The notes below the pieces were generated by a model. That model ran no database searches and was not told the DNA's origin. It saw nothing but the letters and a program-made list of their open reading frames with translations. Positions 24,426-33,046 of a DNA stretch of 64,000 nt are shown here, one piece after another (the first letter of the stretch is position 1; each line of letters starts with the position of its first letter). The translations under genes and the position numbers were made by a program. Location: NCBI GenBank assembly GCA_041390825.1, contig JAWKPF010000004.1:1-64000 (forward strand), read 5' to 3'. Source of the stretch: Thermomicrobiales bacterium. Its GTDB lineage: Bacteria; Chloroflexota; Chloroflexia; Thermomicrobiales; UBA6265.

Positions 24426-26882
24426 GTGAGCACGTTGTCCGGATCGCCGCCCGATCCTCGCCGCATTGCGGCAGGGCAACGCGCGCGACGCAACGCTGCC
24501 GGCAAGAAGAAGCTCCCGCCGAACATGTTGCCGGGTATTGCCCGGCGCCGCAAAGAACAGTTCACGATGACTCGCCGATTCCTGCTGGTCGGTGTGCTGA
24601 TCTTCATCGGGCTCTTCGTGTCGACTTCGCTGGCCATGGTTTTGTCGACGGTGGCAGCCGTGGCCGGCACGGTCGAGGCATATCGCCGGGTCAACGCCAA
24701 GCTGCCCAATGCGGCGGTGGTAACCGTCGATACCTTCCAAACATCGCGCATCTACGATCGAAACGGGAACCTGCTGCAGGAGATCGAAGCGCCAGACGGC
24801 GGATGGCGCACCTTCGTCACCCTCGATCAAATCTCACAGTACATGATCGACGCGACGGTAGCCGCCGAGGACGCCACCTTCTGGAGTCATCAGGGTGTCG
24901 AGCCGATGGCCATCCTGCGCGGCGTCACCATCAATATCAGCGGCGACGGTTCGTCTGGTGGCTCGACTATCACGCAGCAATTGGCGCGCGGACTCTACCC
25001 GGAGGAGATCGGTTTCGATATCTCGATCACGCGCAAGTTCAAGGAGGCGCTCGCCGCGATCGAGCTCGACCGGAAGTATTCCAAGCAGGACATCTTGATG
25101 ATGTACCTGAACCAGATCTTCTACGGACAGCGTTCCTACGGCATCGAAGCTGCCGCGCAGACCTACTTCAACAAACACGCCAGCGAGCTGACGCTGGCGG
25201 AGGCCTCGCTGCTTGCCGGTCTCCCGCAGGCGCCGTCCTGGTACGACCCAACCGTGCGGCTCGACCAGGCCAAGCTCCGGCAGAAGTACGTGCTCGACCA
25301 GATGGTCAAGTACCACTACATCACGCGGGAAGAGGCAGACGATGCGTGGAATACGCCGCTGCAACCGCAGACCCGCACCAGCGAAATCCAGGGCGCCAAT
25401 CACTTCACCCAATATGCCAAGGACTACGTGCGCCAGAAATATGGCGAGGACGCATTCGTAAAGGGCGGTTTGCAGATCTGGACGTCGGTCGATCTCGACC
25501 TGCAAGCACAAGCCCAGTTGATGATTCAGGAAAACATGCCGTTCCTGAACGCCTACCGACGCAACAATGCCTCGATGGTGGTCCTCGTTCCGCACACCGG
25601 CGAGGTGTTGGCGATGGTCGGTTCGGCTGATTTCAACGACCCCACGATCGGCGGTCAGATCAACTACGCATTGGCGAACCTGCAGCCGGGCTCGTCGATC
25701 AAGCCAGTCATCTATGCGGCCGCGTTCGAAAGCGGGTGGAATCCGGGCACTGTTGTCATGGATGACACCATGAAGGTCGAAACCCCTGGCGCGCCCAATC
25801 CGTATTACGAACCGAGGAACTACACTGGGCTTTCGTACGGTGCAGTTCCCGTTCGTACCGCGCTCTCGAATTCGCTCAACATCCCGGCAGTCAAGGCAAT
25901 TCAATACGCCGGTGTGGACCATGCCTACGATCTGGCGCGCCGGATGGGCATCAAGACCGGGATGCCGGAATCGCCCGAAAACTACGGGCTCTCCCTCGCG
26001 CTTGGTTCGGGTGAGGTGCCGTTGCTGGAGCACACCAACGTCTACGCAACCTTCTCGAATCAGGGCAAATACGTCGCCGCCAATCCAATTCTGAAAATCA
26101 CCGATTCGAACGGTCAGGTGCTCTATGAGCTCGATCGGAATACCGCGCTGCAAAACGCGCCCCAGGTGCTGGCGCCAGAGATCTCCTACCAGATCACGTC
26201 GATTCTGACCGACGACGAGGCCCGCTCGATGGTTTTCGGCCGCGGGAACCTCTTCGAGGACACGGGAGATCGGTTGGGACGTCCAGTCGCCGCGAAATCA
26301 GGGACGACCGACAACTGGAAAGACATCTGGACCATGGGCTACACCACCGATGTGGCGATCGGGGTCTGGACCGGGCAAACAACACAATCCGGCGATGCGG
26401 AAATCGAGCTTCCCCAGCTCGACGGTATCCAGGGCGCCGGTCCGATCTGGCAACAGATGATGGAGCTGATGCATAGCGACCCCACCTTCTCGTCCTACCT
26501 GTCCGGACCAAACGGCCAGCCGATGGCCCACGACTGGAGCATCCCGCCCGGTTTGGTCCAGACCCAGATCTGCTCCCCCACCGGGCATCAGGCATCGGGC
26601 AGCGAGGATTCCACTACCGAGTGGCTGATCAAGGATGCGGGTCCGTCACTTCCATGTGACCGGCTGTCTGCCTACGAGATGGCCGAGCTGGAGCATGCCA
26701 TGGAGGACCTGCAGAAGAACGGCGGCAAGTACGCCGATGGTGGCGAGTCGCGCATTCTGCGCTATGCCAGCACCGTTGGGGTCTACGACGGCTATGTCGA
26801 CTTCGATGAAGATGACGGCTCCGACTACGAGGATTACGATCCGGACGACGGGGAAATCCCAATCGAGCAACGAGCAGACTAG
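24426..26882 (+). CDS. Class A penicillin-binding protein (transglycosylase/transpeptidase)
   Basis: 818 residues from a GTG at 24426 preceded by GAAAGG; an ATG-frame start 10 codons earlier has no ribosome site. Cytosolic basic N-terminus, one membrane helix (about 46-80), then the glycosyltransferase 51 domain with the catalytic Glu in AAEDATFWSHQGVE and GGSTITQQLARG. The transpeptidase domain has Ser-x-x-Lys in PGSSIKP, Ser-x-Asn in SNSLNIP and KSGTTD in place of KTG. The C-terminus ends in a strongly acidic tail (VDFDEDDGSDYEDYDPDD). The enzyme polymerises and crosslinks peptidoglycan at the outer face of the membrane. Complete and with all catalytic motifs. Upstream lie heptamer arrays, so its promoter must be within or beyond them. 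Confidence 0.93.
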   Translation: MSTLSGSPPDPRRIAAGQRARRNAAGKKKLPPNMLPGIARRRKEQFTMTRRFLLVGVLIFIGLFVSTSLAMVLSTVAAVAGTVEAYRRVNAKLPNAAVVTVDTFQTSRIYDRNGNLLQEIEAPDGGWRTFVTLDQISQYMIDATVAAEDATFWSHQGVEPMAILRGVTINISGDGSSGGSTITQQLARGLYPEEIGFDISITRKFKEALAAIELDRKYSKQDILMMYLNQIFYGQRSYGIEAAAQTYFNKHASELTLAEASLLAGLPQAPSWYDPTVRLDQAKLRQKYVLDQMVKYHYITREEADDAWNTPLQPQTRTSEIQGANHFTQYAKDYVRQKYGEDAFVKGGLQIWTSVDLDLQAQAQLMIQENMPFLNAYRRNNASMVVLVPHTGEVLAMVGSADFNDPTIGGQINYALANLQPGSSIKPVIYAAAFESGWNPGTVVMDDTMKVETPGAPNPYYEPRNYTGLSYGAVPVRTALSNSLNIPAVKAIQYAGVDHAYDLARRMGIKTGMPESPENYGLSLALGSGEVPLLEHTNVYATFSNQGKYVAANPILKITDSNGQVLYELDRNTALQNAPQVLAPEISYQITSILTDDEARSMVFGRGNLFEDTGDRLGRPVAAKSGTTDNWKDIWTMGYTTDVAIGVWTGQTTQSGDAEIELPQLDGIQGAGPIWQQMMELMHSDPTFSSYLSGPNGQPMAHDWSIPPGLVQTQICSPTGHQASGSEDSTTEWLIKDAGPSLPCDRLSAYEMAELEHAMEDLQKNGGKYADGGESRILRYASTVGVYDGYVDFDEDDGSDYEDYDPDDGEIPIEQRAD

Positions 26883-26964
26883 CCCGGAGCCTCGCGCGTA
26901 GTCACAGCGCTCGGGCATACTTTCACCCCAGGCAATATCCAAATTGGCGCAGGCGGGTGAAGGC

Positions 26965-27177
26965 ATGAAGCTCGAACTGTTCGACGGGGAAGAGACGGTC
27001 CGCCAGATCGGGGCGGTGGTTGTCAAATCGCTCTCCAACAGCGAAGTTCAGGTCGATTTGGGTCCGGCTGACGGAGCGCCCAATGTGCGAATCGTTATGA
27101 GCCGCGACGAGGCCTTCGAGCTCGGTTCCGCCCTCCACGGAATCGACGGGGAACGTGTCATCCTGGTGGATGACTAG
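26965..27177 (+). CDS. Small hypothetical protein
   Basis: 70 residues, MKLELFDGEETVRQIGAVVVKSLSNSEVQ...; the in-frame TTG at 26944 is an alternative start. Alternating hydrophobic pattern suggests a small beta-rich domain. It follows the penicillin-binding protein gene by 82 bases. No family recognised. Confidence 0.5.
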   Translation: MKLELFDGEETVRQIGAVVVKSLSNSEVQVDLGPADGAPNVRIVMSRDEAFELGSALHGIDGERVILVDD

Positions 27178-27711
27178 CCGGCGCCTTGCTTCGTACGTAC
27201 GCGTCGCCTTGCTGGCACAGAAATGAAACCATTCGCCCTGGTTTCGCGTTTACACTAGTGATCGGCGGCATGTTTGCAGCAGCGTCGCCGATGATTGCCG
27301 GGCACCCGGGGAAACTCGGGGTCGACCAGGGTGCGAATTTCGAAAGGGGGACCACCCAATTGAGCACCAGGAGGCATTCAACTGAGCGGGCCTAGCCACC
27401 CGTTCTGCTTCTTTCCTCCTCTTTTTCACCTCAGTACCGTTGCAGCGGCAGTTGCCGCGCAACGCTCCCAAATACGCCTCACCGTCTTATGGAAAGAATC
27501 GTTCGCGACCATAGGACGAACACCTCGGCAGCGAACTCCTTTGCAACGAGCGCCCGGCGAGAACGGTTTCCAACCGCGCCGGGCGCTCGTATGTTCGAAG
27601 GGGACCGCTATACTTGGCCAGATTTTCCCATGCCGGAGTCCGTTACAGGCAGGTTGACCGGCGGATTCGTCCAGTTGCAGCCCGTATTCGCACACCATTC
27701 AGGAACACCGT
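27178..27711. other. Gene-free stretch upstream of zinc-ribbon FabF gene
   Basis: About 530 bases without a credible gene. It holds a GTACGTAC palindrome at 27193-27200 and a long two-part hairpin at 27547-27589. ORFs here have no family features and are not supported by ribosome sites. Confidence 0.6.
27547..27589. terminator. Long two-part hairpin in leader of zinc-ribbon FabF gene
   Basis: A perfect 13-bp outer stem (CGAGCGCCCGGCG and its complement) encloses an AGAA bulge and a second 5-bp stem CGGTT/AACCG with a 3-base loop. It lies 123 bases before the FabF-like start. It could end transcription from upstream or act as a leader attenuator; there is no T-run. Confidence 0.5.
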
Positions 27712-29121
27712 ATGACGTTCGATCTCACTTCCCCGACCTCGTGCCCGGTTTGTGGCGCCCCGGTCTCTGAAACGCAACTCTTCTGTGGAACCTGCGGTAG
27801 CGGGCTGCGAGGCCAACGTGCCCGTACCCGGCGCCGGGTCGTTGTCACCGGATTGGGCGCAGTGAGCGCAGTGGGGCTCACCGCGAAAGCGTCATGGGAA
27901 AACATCCTGAAGGGGAAAAGCGGTATCAAGCGCATCCCCTATCTCCAGGAAGGCAACTACTCATGCCAGGTGCGCGGCGATCTCGAAATGGACGATCTCC
28001 CGCAACGCTTCCTCGACTCCAAGACCGCGCGCAATACCTCGCAGTTCAGCCTCTGGTTGATGGAGGCCGCCGGCGCCGCGCTCATTTCCGCCGGCCTGGT
28101 CGATGAAGCGGGCAATCCGCTCATGGATCTGCTGCCCGGCGGTTCGGTCATCGGGACCTGTGTTGGCGGATGCTATGACGATCTGCTTCCTGCCTATGAC
28201 ACCTTCAACACCCGGGGACACGACAAGCTGTCTCCCCATCTGCACGTCAAGTTCCCGCTCAACATGGCGTCCTACACCGTGCAGTGGCGTTTTGGCATGG
28301 GAGGACCGAGTAACACGGTTTCCACAGCCTGCGCCACAGGCACGCAGGCCATTGGCGAGGCGTTTCATGTCGTCCAGTCCGGCATTGCGCCATTGATGCT
28401 GGCGGGAGCCTCTGAATCGACCGTGCATCCGATGGGCGTCGCGGGCTTCTCGGCGATGCGCGCGCTGGTGACCGACTCGAACGAGCATCCCGAAGAGGCG
28501 CTGCGTCCCTTCGACGCTACCCGCTCTGGTTTCGCGCTCGGCGAAGGGGCCGGCGCGCTTGTGCTGGAGGACTACGATTTCGCCATGGCGCGGGGCGCGC
28601 GAGTGTTTGCCGAGATCGTCGGCTTTGCCTCCAGCAACGATGCCTACCATCCGATCGCGCCACAGCCAGAAGGAATTGGCGCGGCCCGAGCCATCGTGGC
28701 CGCATTGGCGGACGCAGGTGTGACTCCCGACAAGATCGGGCACATCCAGGCGCATGCCGCCTCGACCCCCGCGGGAGACGTAGCCGAAGCCCGCGCGATC
28801 CATCATGTCTATGGCGAACACACCGCATCGATTCCGGTGATGTCTGTGAAAGGCAACATCGGGCATTGCATGGGCGGGGCTGGGGCGATCGAGACTGCCA
28901 TGGGTATCCTCTCGATCGCCGAGCAGGTGATTCCGCCGACCGCCAACTACAAGAACCCTGATCCCGAAGTCAATCTCGACGTCGTGCATGGCGCGGCGCG
29001 GCCGCATGAATTCGAATACATGGCCAAGCACGGATTCGGGCTTGGCGGTCAGAACGCGGCGCTCGTGCTGAAACGACCACCGGCAGAGTTCGCGCATCAA
29101 ACGAGCAAGGATCTTGAATGA
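27712..29121 (+). CDS. Beta-ketoacyl-ACP synthase (FabF-type) with N-terminal zinc ribbon
   Basis: 469 residues. Residues 11-28 form a zinc ribbon, CPVC...CGTC. From about 42 the ketosynthase begins with RRVVVTGLGAVSAVG. The catalytic triad is present: Cys207 in STACATGTQ, His348 in QAHAASTP and His385 in GNIGHCMGGAGA, with Lys380 just before it. Decarboxylating condensation of acyl-ACP with malonyl-ACP is expected. The zinc ribbon is not a usual part of FabF and may serve for protein contact. A ribbon-free paralogue is encoded at 37083. FabD lies between them at 34798. The stop overlaps the DinB gene start (ATGA). Confidence 0.9.
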   Translation: MTFDLTSPTSCPVCGAPVSETQLFCGTCGSGLRGQRARTRRRVVVTGLGAVSAVGLTAKASWENILKGKSGIKRIPYLQEGNYSCQVRGDLEMDDLPQRFLDSKTARNTSQFSLWLMEAAGAALISAGLVDEAGNPLMDLLPGGSVIGTCVGGCYDDLLPAYDTFNTRGHDKLSPHLHVKFPLNMASYTVQWRFGMGGPSNTVSTACATGTQAIGEAFHVVQSGIAPLMLAGASESTVHPMGVAGFSAMRALVTDSNEHPEEALRPFDATRSGFALGEGAGALVLEDYDFAMARGARVFAEIVGFASSNDAYHPIAPQPEGIGAARAIVAALADAGVTPDKIGHIQAHAASTPAGDVAEARAIHHVYGEHTASIPVMSVKGNIGHCMGGAGAIETAMGILSIAEQVIPPTANYKNPDPEVNLDVVHGAARPHEFEYMAKHGFGLGGQNAALVLKRPPAEFAHQTSKDLE

Positions 29122-29588
29122 GCAGCCATTACGCCCAACTTGCCGACTGGAACAACGCCATGACCGAGTTCGTCATGGTCTATCGCAATGTGCCGGCAGA
29201 CAAGCGGATGCAGCCAATCGACGGCGGTTGGAGCCCGCGACAGCTGCTGCAGCACCTGCTCGAATCCGAGATCGTTTTCTCTACCCGAATGCGTACCGCC
29301 ATTGCCAATCCGGGCGGCAGTATCCTGCCGTTCGATCAGGATCTCTACGAGGAGCGCATCCCGGTAGCGGAGATCCCCGACGAGTTGTTGCTGGACGCGC
29401 TGGCCGCGTTGCGCGCGGTCAATCTCGCCATTCTGCGCGCGCTGCCTGACGAGGCATGGGAACAAAGCGTTCAGCATCCCGAAGCGGGACCGCAAACGCT
29501 CGATCGGATCGCCAACATCTTCGGAAATCACGTCACCGACCACTTGAACGACATGAAGAACGCCGGGCTGGGAACGCGCAGCCTTTGA
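29118..29588 (+). CDS. DinB-family protein
   Basis: 156 residues, four-helix pattern. The metal-binding positions of DinB/YfiT-type proteins are suggested by the His in QHLLESE and the pair in NHVTDHLNDM near the C-terminus. DinB-fold proteins include thiol-dependent transferases and many of unknown function. The ATG overlaps the FabF stop, and AAGGA lies 6 bases upstream. Confidence 0.75.
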   Translation: MSSHYAQLADWNNAMTEFVMVYRNVPADKRMQPIDGGWSPRQLLQHLLESEIVFSTRMRTAIANPGGSILPFDQDLYEERIPVAEIPDELLLDALAALRAVNLAILRALPDEAWEQSVQHPEAGPQTLDRIANIFGNHVTDHLNDMKNAGLGTRSL

Positions 29589-29623
29589 TCGGGACCTCCA
29601 GGAGCTCGTCGTCCGGGCACAGC

Positions 29624-29983
29624 GTGACGTTGCCCGATGTCTTCATGTTCCTCCTGGAAATCGGGATGTGGGCATCCTTTGCCTGGATCGGCTGGCAGGC
29701 CGGATCCGGCGTCACCCGGTGGCTCCTGGCCGCCGGACTTGCCACTGCGGCTATCCTCTTGTGGGGCATCTTCCGCACACCCGGGATGCCACCGGCAGGC
29801 AAACCCGGCGTATTCCCGACACCGGGACCGGTCCGTCTCGTACTGGAAGTCAGCCTCTTTCTCCTGGCCGGCTATGGACTCTGGGTGACCGGCTATCGCT
29901 GGATCGCCGAGACGCTTTGGACCTTTGCGGCCCTGATCTACGTTCTTTCGTTTTCGCGCATCCGCTGGCTGCTCGATCACTGA
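29624..29983 (+). CDS. YrdB-like (DUF2568) membrane protein
   Basis: 119 residues if the GTG at 29624 is used; the ATG at 29645 is an alternative. Four hydrophobic segments with the pattern of YrdB/DUF2568: FLLEIGMWASFAWIGWQ, LLAAGLATAAILLWGIFRTPG, LVLEVSLFLLAGYGLW and TLWTFAALIYVLS. Function unknown. It lies 35 bases after the DinB gene on the same strand. Confidence 0.7.
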   Translation: MTLPDVFMFLLEIGMWASFAWIGWQAGSGVTRWLLAAGLATAAILLWGIFRTPGMPPAGKPGVFPTPGPVRLVLEVSLFLLAGYGLWVTGYRWIAETLWTFAALIYVLSFSRIRWLLDH

Positions 29984-30000
29984 CTTCGAGGTGCAAACCT

Positions 30001-31005
30001 ATGACATCGCTCGCCACTGATTTCACCAGCCTGGCCGGCATCGACCTTCCCATCGCCCAGGCGCCGATCGGTACGGCGACCACGCCGGAACTAGCCGCCG
30101 CCGTGAGCAACGCCGGAGGGCTTGGAACGCTCTCGCTCACCTGGCGCTCGCCCAACGAGGCGCGCGAGCTGATCCAGCAGACCAAGGCGCTCACGAACCG
30201 ACCGTTCGGCATCAACCTGGTGCTTGCATGGGATCCCGGAGACCGGCTGGCCATCGCGCTCGAGGAAGGGGTCCCGGTGATCTCGCTTTCCTGGGGTGAT
30301 CCGTCTCCCTGGGTCGAGCAGATTCACGACGCCGGCGCGCTCCTGGTGCATATGGTCGGTTCCACGTCGGCAGCAATCGCAGCGAAGAACGCGGGTGTGG
30401 ACGTGATCGTGGCACAGGGCTACGAAGCGTCCGGTCACGTCGAGGGGCAAACGAGTCTCCTGGCGCTCATTCCCGAAATGGTCGACGCCGTTGCGCCCAC
30501 CCCCGTGCTCGCCGCGGGTGGCATTGGGGATGGCCGCGGGCTTGCCGCCGCGCTCTGCCTGGGCGCGTCTGGCGTCTGGCTCGGCACCCGCTTCGTTCTT
30601 TCATCAGAAGCGGATGCCCACGCCGACTACCAGGGACGCTTGATCGACGCCGGCGCGAGCGACACGATCCATACCACGCTCTTCCGCGGTGGCTGGCCAG
30701 CGAACACCCCATTGCGCACGTTGCCGAACAAGTCGCTTCAGCTCTGGGAAGACGCCGGCCGCCCCGAACCGGGCCGCGGCCCCGGGGAGGGAGACGTGAT
30801 CGGGCACACCAGCCGCGGCATTCCCATCATGCGCTACCACGACGACTTCCCCGGAGCTCGGACCACAGGCGACCTGGAAAGCATGGTGCTCTACGCTGGT
30901 CAGAGCGTCGGCGTCATGCACGACGTGCTTCCTGCGGCTGAGATCATGGAGTCCATCGCGGACCAGGCACGTTCGGTGCTTTCCCGGTTGGGAGGCGCCC
31001 GTTGA
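30001..31005 (+). CDS. Nitronate monooxygenase / 2-nitropropane dioxygenase family flavoprotein
   Basis: 334 residues from the ATG at 30001 with GAGG upstream; the longer open frame runs back through the YrdB gene. TIM-barrel FMN protein: IAQAPIGTATTPELAAAVSNAGGLGTL (N-terminal FMN loop), VIVAQGYEASGHVEG (active His-type region), PVLAAGGIGDGRGLAAAL and GASGVWLGTRF (phosphate-binding Gly loops). The family oxidises alkyl nitronates or acts as an enoyl-ACP-reductase-like (FabK) enzyme; in this cluster with FabF and FabD a FabK-like role would be attractive but the usual FabK neighbours are missing. Call kept at family level. Confidence 0.85.
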   Translation: MTSLATDFTSLAGIDLPIAQAPIGTATTPELAAAVSNAGGLGTLSLTWRSPNEARELIQQTKALTNRPFGINLVLAWDPGDRLAIALEEGVPVISLSWGDPSPWVEQIHDAGALLVHMVGSTSAAIAAKNAGVDVIVAQGYEASGHVEGQTSLLALIPEMVDAVAPTPVLAAGGIGDGRGLAAALCLGASGVWLGTRFVLSSEADAHADYQGRLIDAGASDTIHTTLFRGGWPANTPLRTLPNKSLQLWEDAGRPEPGRGPGEGDVIGHTSRGIPIMRYHDDFPGARTTGDLESMVLYAGQSVGVMHDVLPAAEIMESIADQARSVLSRLGGAR

Positions 31006-31152
31006 GCGATCGAGCGACGAGCCAACTTGGAGGGATGAGCAGTCTGCACGCGTCGCCCCGCCGCCCTCCACAGCGGGCCCGACTCCCGGTACCCTTGCGG
31101 AAGCTGTGATGAACGGTATCGTCGTCGCCTGGACGCACTGGAGGGGGATTGG

Positions 31153-32079
31153 ATGAACGGAATTCGGGACACACAGGCATTCTTGCGGAGCATGGGACTG
31201 CCCGATCACGATCTGCGCGATCTGCCATCGTCCGATCAGCGCTTCCCCGACGGCGGCCAGTGGCGCATCGAGATTCCTTCAGTCGAGGGTCCGAACGCGC
31301 TGCGCACCGTCTACCAATATGCCGACGAGTACGGGGTGCCGATTCATCGGGTAAGCCAGGGCAGCGGCGTCATGCTGCTGACCGATGACGAACTGGACGA
31401 AATGGCCGCGCTCGGACGCCAGCGCGGCATCGAGATCAGCCTGTTCGTCGGACCTCGCGCCGGCTGGGATACCGGCGCCATGGCCTATTCCACTGCTGGC
31501 AAGATCGTCGGACCGAAAGCGCGTGGCGCGGACCAGCTCGTCCATGCGGTCGAAGACGTGAAGCGGGCGCTCGAGCACGGTATCAACAGCGTGCTCGTCA
31601 CCGATGAAGGACTCCTGCTCGTGCTCGGCAAGATGAAGGAGGCCGGGGAGCTGCCGAAGGACCTGATTCTCAAGGGTTCGGTCATGCTCGGCGCGTCCAA
31701 TCCGGCCTCGGTACGGTTGCTGCAGGACATTGGCTTGACGACGTTCAATACCCCAACCGATCTCTCGCTGGCGCATTTGGCCGCCATCCGCGCGGCAACC
31801 ACCATGCCGCTCGATATCTATGTCGAGGTTCCCGACGATATCGGTGGGTTCATTCGCCACTACGAGATCGCAGAGCTGGTGCGCGTTTGCGCTCCGGTCT
31901 ATCTCAAATTTGGTTTGCGCAACGCGCCGAACATCTACCCGGCCGGAACGCACCTGGAAGCAACCGCCATTGCCCTGACCAGGGAACGCTTGCGCCGCGC
32001 CCGAATCGGCTACGACATGCTCAAGCGGCTCGACCCTGACGCGATCATGTCGCCACTGCCTGAGGCAGTCTCGGTCTAG
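31153..32079 (+). CDS. U32-peptidase-like TIM-barrel protein
   Basis: 308 residues; GGAGGGGG 6 bases before the ATG. The order DGGQWRIEIPSVEGP, IHRVSQGSGVMLL, ISLFVGPRAGWDTG, YVEVPDDIGGF and YLKFGLRNAPNIYP resembles a branch of peptidase-U32-like barrels, but the U32 signature with conserved Cys residues is not fully visible. It could equally be an uncharacterised TIM-barrel enzyme. It is followed 172 bases later by a strong hairpin and a convergent gene. Confidence 0.5.
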   Translation: MNGIRDTQAFLRSMGLPDHDLRDLPSSDQRFPDGGQWRIEIPSVEGPNALRTVYQYADEYGVPIHRVSQGSGVMLLTDDELDEMAALGRQRGIEISLFVGPRAGWDTGAMAYSTAGKIVGPKARGADQLVHAVEDVKRALEHGINSVLVTDEGLLLVLGKMKEAGELPKDLILKGSVMLGASNPASVRLLQDIGLTTFNTPTDLSLAHLAAIRAATTMPLDIYVEVPDDIGGFIRHYEIAELVRVCAPVYLKFGLRNAPNIYPAGTHLEATAIALTRERLRRARIGYDMLKRLDPDAIMSPLPEAVSV

Positions 32080-32115
32080 CACGGTCGCCGATATACGTGT
32101 CTGCCGTGCGAGTGT

Positions 32116-32155
32116 CGTCATCCCGACTGAGGCGGAGTGGAGGGATCTCCTCGCC
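32116..32155. repeat. Interspersed-repeat half element
   Basis: GTCATCCCGACTGAGGCGGAG and the bases that follow, ending GGATCTCC, match the left arm of the widespread short repeat whose ends read GTCAT(C/T)C(C/T)GA. A facing arm is not seen nearby. A related, more complete element lies at 50234-50345. Confidence 0.6.
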
Positions 32156-32251
32156 ACAGCGAGGGCAACAAGGTAACGCTTCATTGAAGAACCGATCTGG
32201 CGAAGGCCTCCGGGGGAAAGCGTCGACACGTATCCGGCACGCATGGCACGA

Positions 32252-32281
32252 AACACGGGGCGGCTCAGGCCGCCCCGTGTT
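32252..32281. terminator. Strong hairpin between convergent genes
   Basis: Perfect 13-bp stem AACACGGGGCGGC with its complement and a TCAG tetraloop, between the stops of the U32-like and the secreted-protein genes. Likely bidirectional terminator. Confidence 0.75.
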
Positions 32282-32321
32282 CACATGCCTGCGTCAGATT
32301 CGCGGATGTCCGCCGAAAACC

Positions 32322-32930
32322 CTACTCGGCCTCCGGATTGAGCATGATGACCACGATTCCGCTGCCCGGTGAACTACGTGACAGGAAAGTGATCGTGCCA
32401 GAGCGGCCCTCATACGGTCCAGCCGTTGCGGTAACCGGAATCACCAACGTGGCTGGGCGCAGGGCCGGATCGCCCTGGTAGTAGATCCAGTTGAAGACCG
32501 ATTCGGGATCGCCTTCGAACATCTCGGTGCCGACAAGAATGGTGTCGCCCAATTCGATGTACGGGAGGCCGTTGTTCTCCTCGCTCTCCAGGTCGGCAGT
32601 GCCAGTCAGCGTGCTGGTCGGGTCGCCAGGACCGGCCACCAACTGGTCGGTCGTCTGTACCGGGCCAATTTCGATGAACTCGCCGTTGGCGGCATTCTGA
32701 TACCAGCCAACCAGCGTCACCACGCGCACCGGCTCAGCCACCGGCGTCGCTGCCGTTTCGGCCAACGGCGTGGCCGACGTTTCGGTTTGTGGCGTCGTCG
32801 CGGCGAGCGGCGTGGTCTGCGCCGCCGGAGTCCCCGTTTGCGCCAGCACCTGTGGCGCGCCCAGGAGATACCCCATCATCCCGAGGACTGCGGTCAGGAG
32901 CGCCGCCGCTCCAAGAAATCGAATACGCAT
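32322..32930 (-). CDS. Secreted hypothetical protein
   Basis: 202 residues from the ATG at 32930 (GGAGGGGG upstream). Signal peptide 1-30 ending VLAQTG, Thr/Pro/Ala-rich linker to about 68, then a globular part: RVVTLVGWYQNAANGEFIEIGP...NWIYYQGDPALRPATLVIPV...GTITFLSRSSPGSGIVVIML. No family recognised. A perfect GTACGT palindrome lies about 60 bases before the start. Confidence 0.65.
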   Translation of the reverse strand: MRIRFLGAAALLTAVLGMMGYLLGAPQVLAQTGTPAAQTTPLAATTPQTETSATPLAETAATPVAEPVRVVTLVGWYQNAANGEFIEIGPVQTTDQLVAGPGDPTSTLTGTADLESEENNGLPYIELGDTILVGTEMFEGDPESVFNWIYYQGDPALRPATLVIPVTATAGPYEGRSGTITFLSRSSPGSGIVVIMLNPEAE

Positions 32931-32989
32931 GCTTCCCCCTCCGCACAAGCAGATGAGCTCGAAAAACGCTCTTCGGTCGGTTGGCGGGG

Positions 32990-33004
32990 GACGTACCGTA
33001 CGTC
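32990..33004. promoter_or_regulatory. GACGTAC-C-GTACGTC palindrome
   Basis: Perfect 7+7 inverted repeat with a single central base, in the 116-base gap upstream of the minus-strand secreted-protein gene and downstream of the convergent SelA-like gene. Related ACGTACGT-centred sites occur at 23453, 27193, 46394 and 63186, all outside genes. Confidence 0.5.
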
Positions 33005-33046
33005 GGGGATGTACGGACACATCGTAGCAGGTTTGCGAGCGAAAGC

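Noticed and set aside
24834..26153. Minus-strand open frame of 439 codons under the penicillin-binding protein gene
   Set aside because: The plus strand codes a complete penicillin-binding protein with all motifs; the opposite frame is a high-GC shadow.
27178..27711. Small open frames of about 70-90 codons on both strands
   Set aside because: No ribosome site, no family features and overlapping each other and the hairpin.
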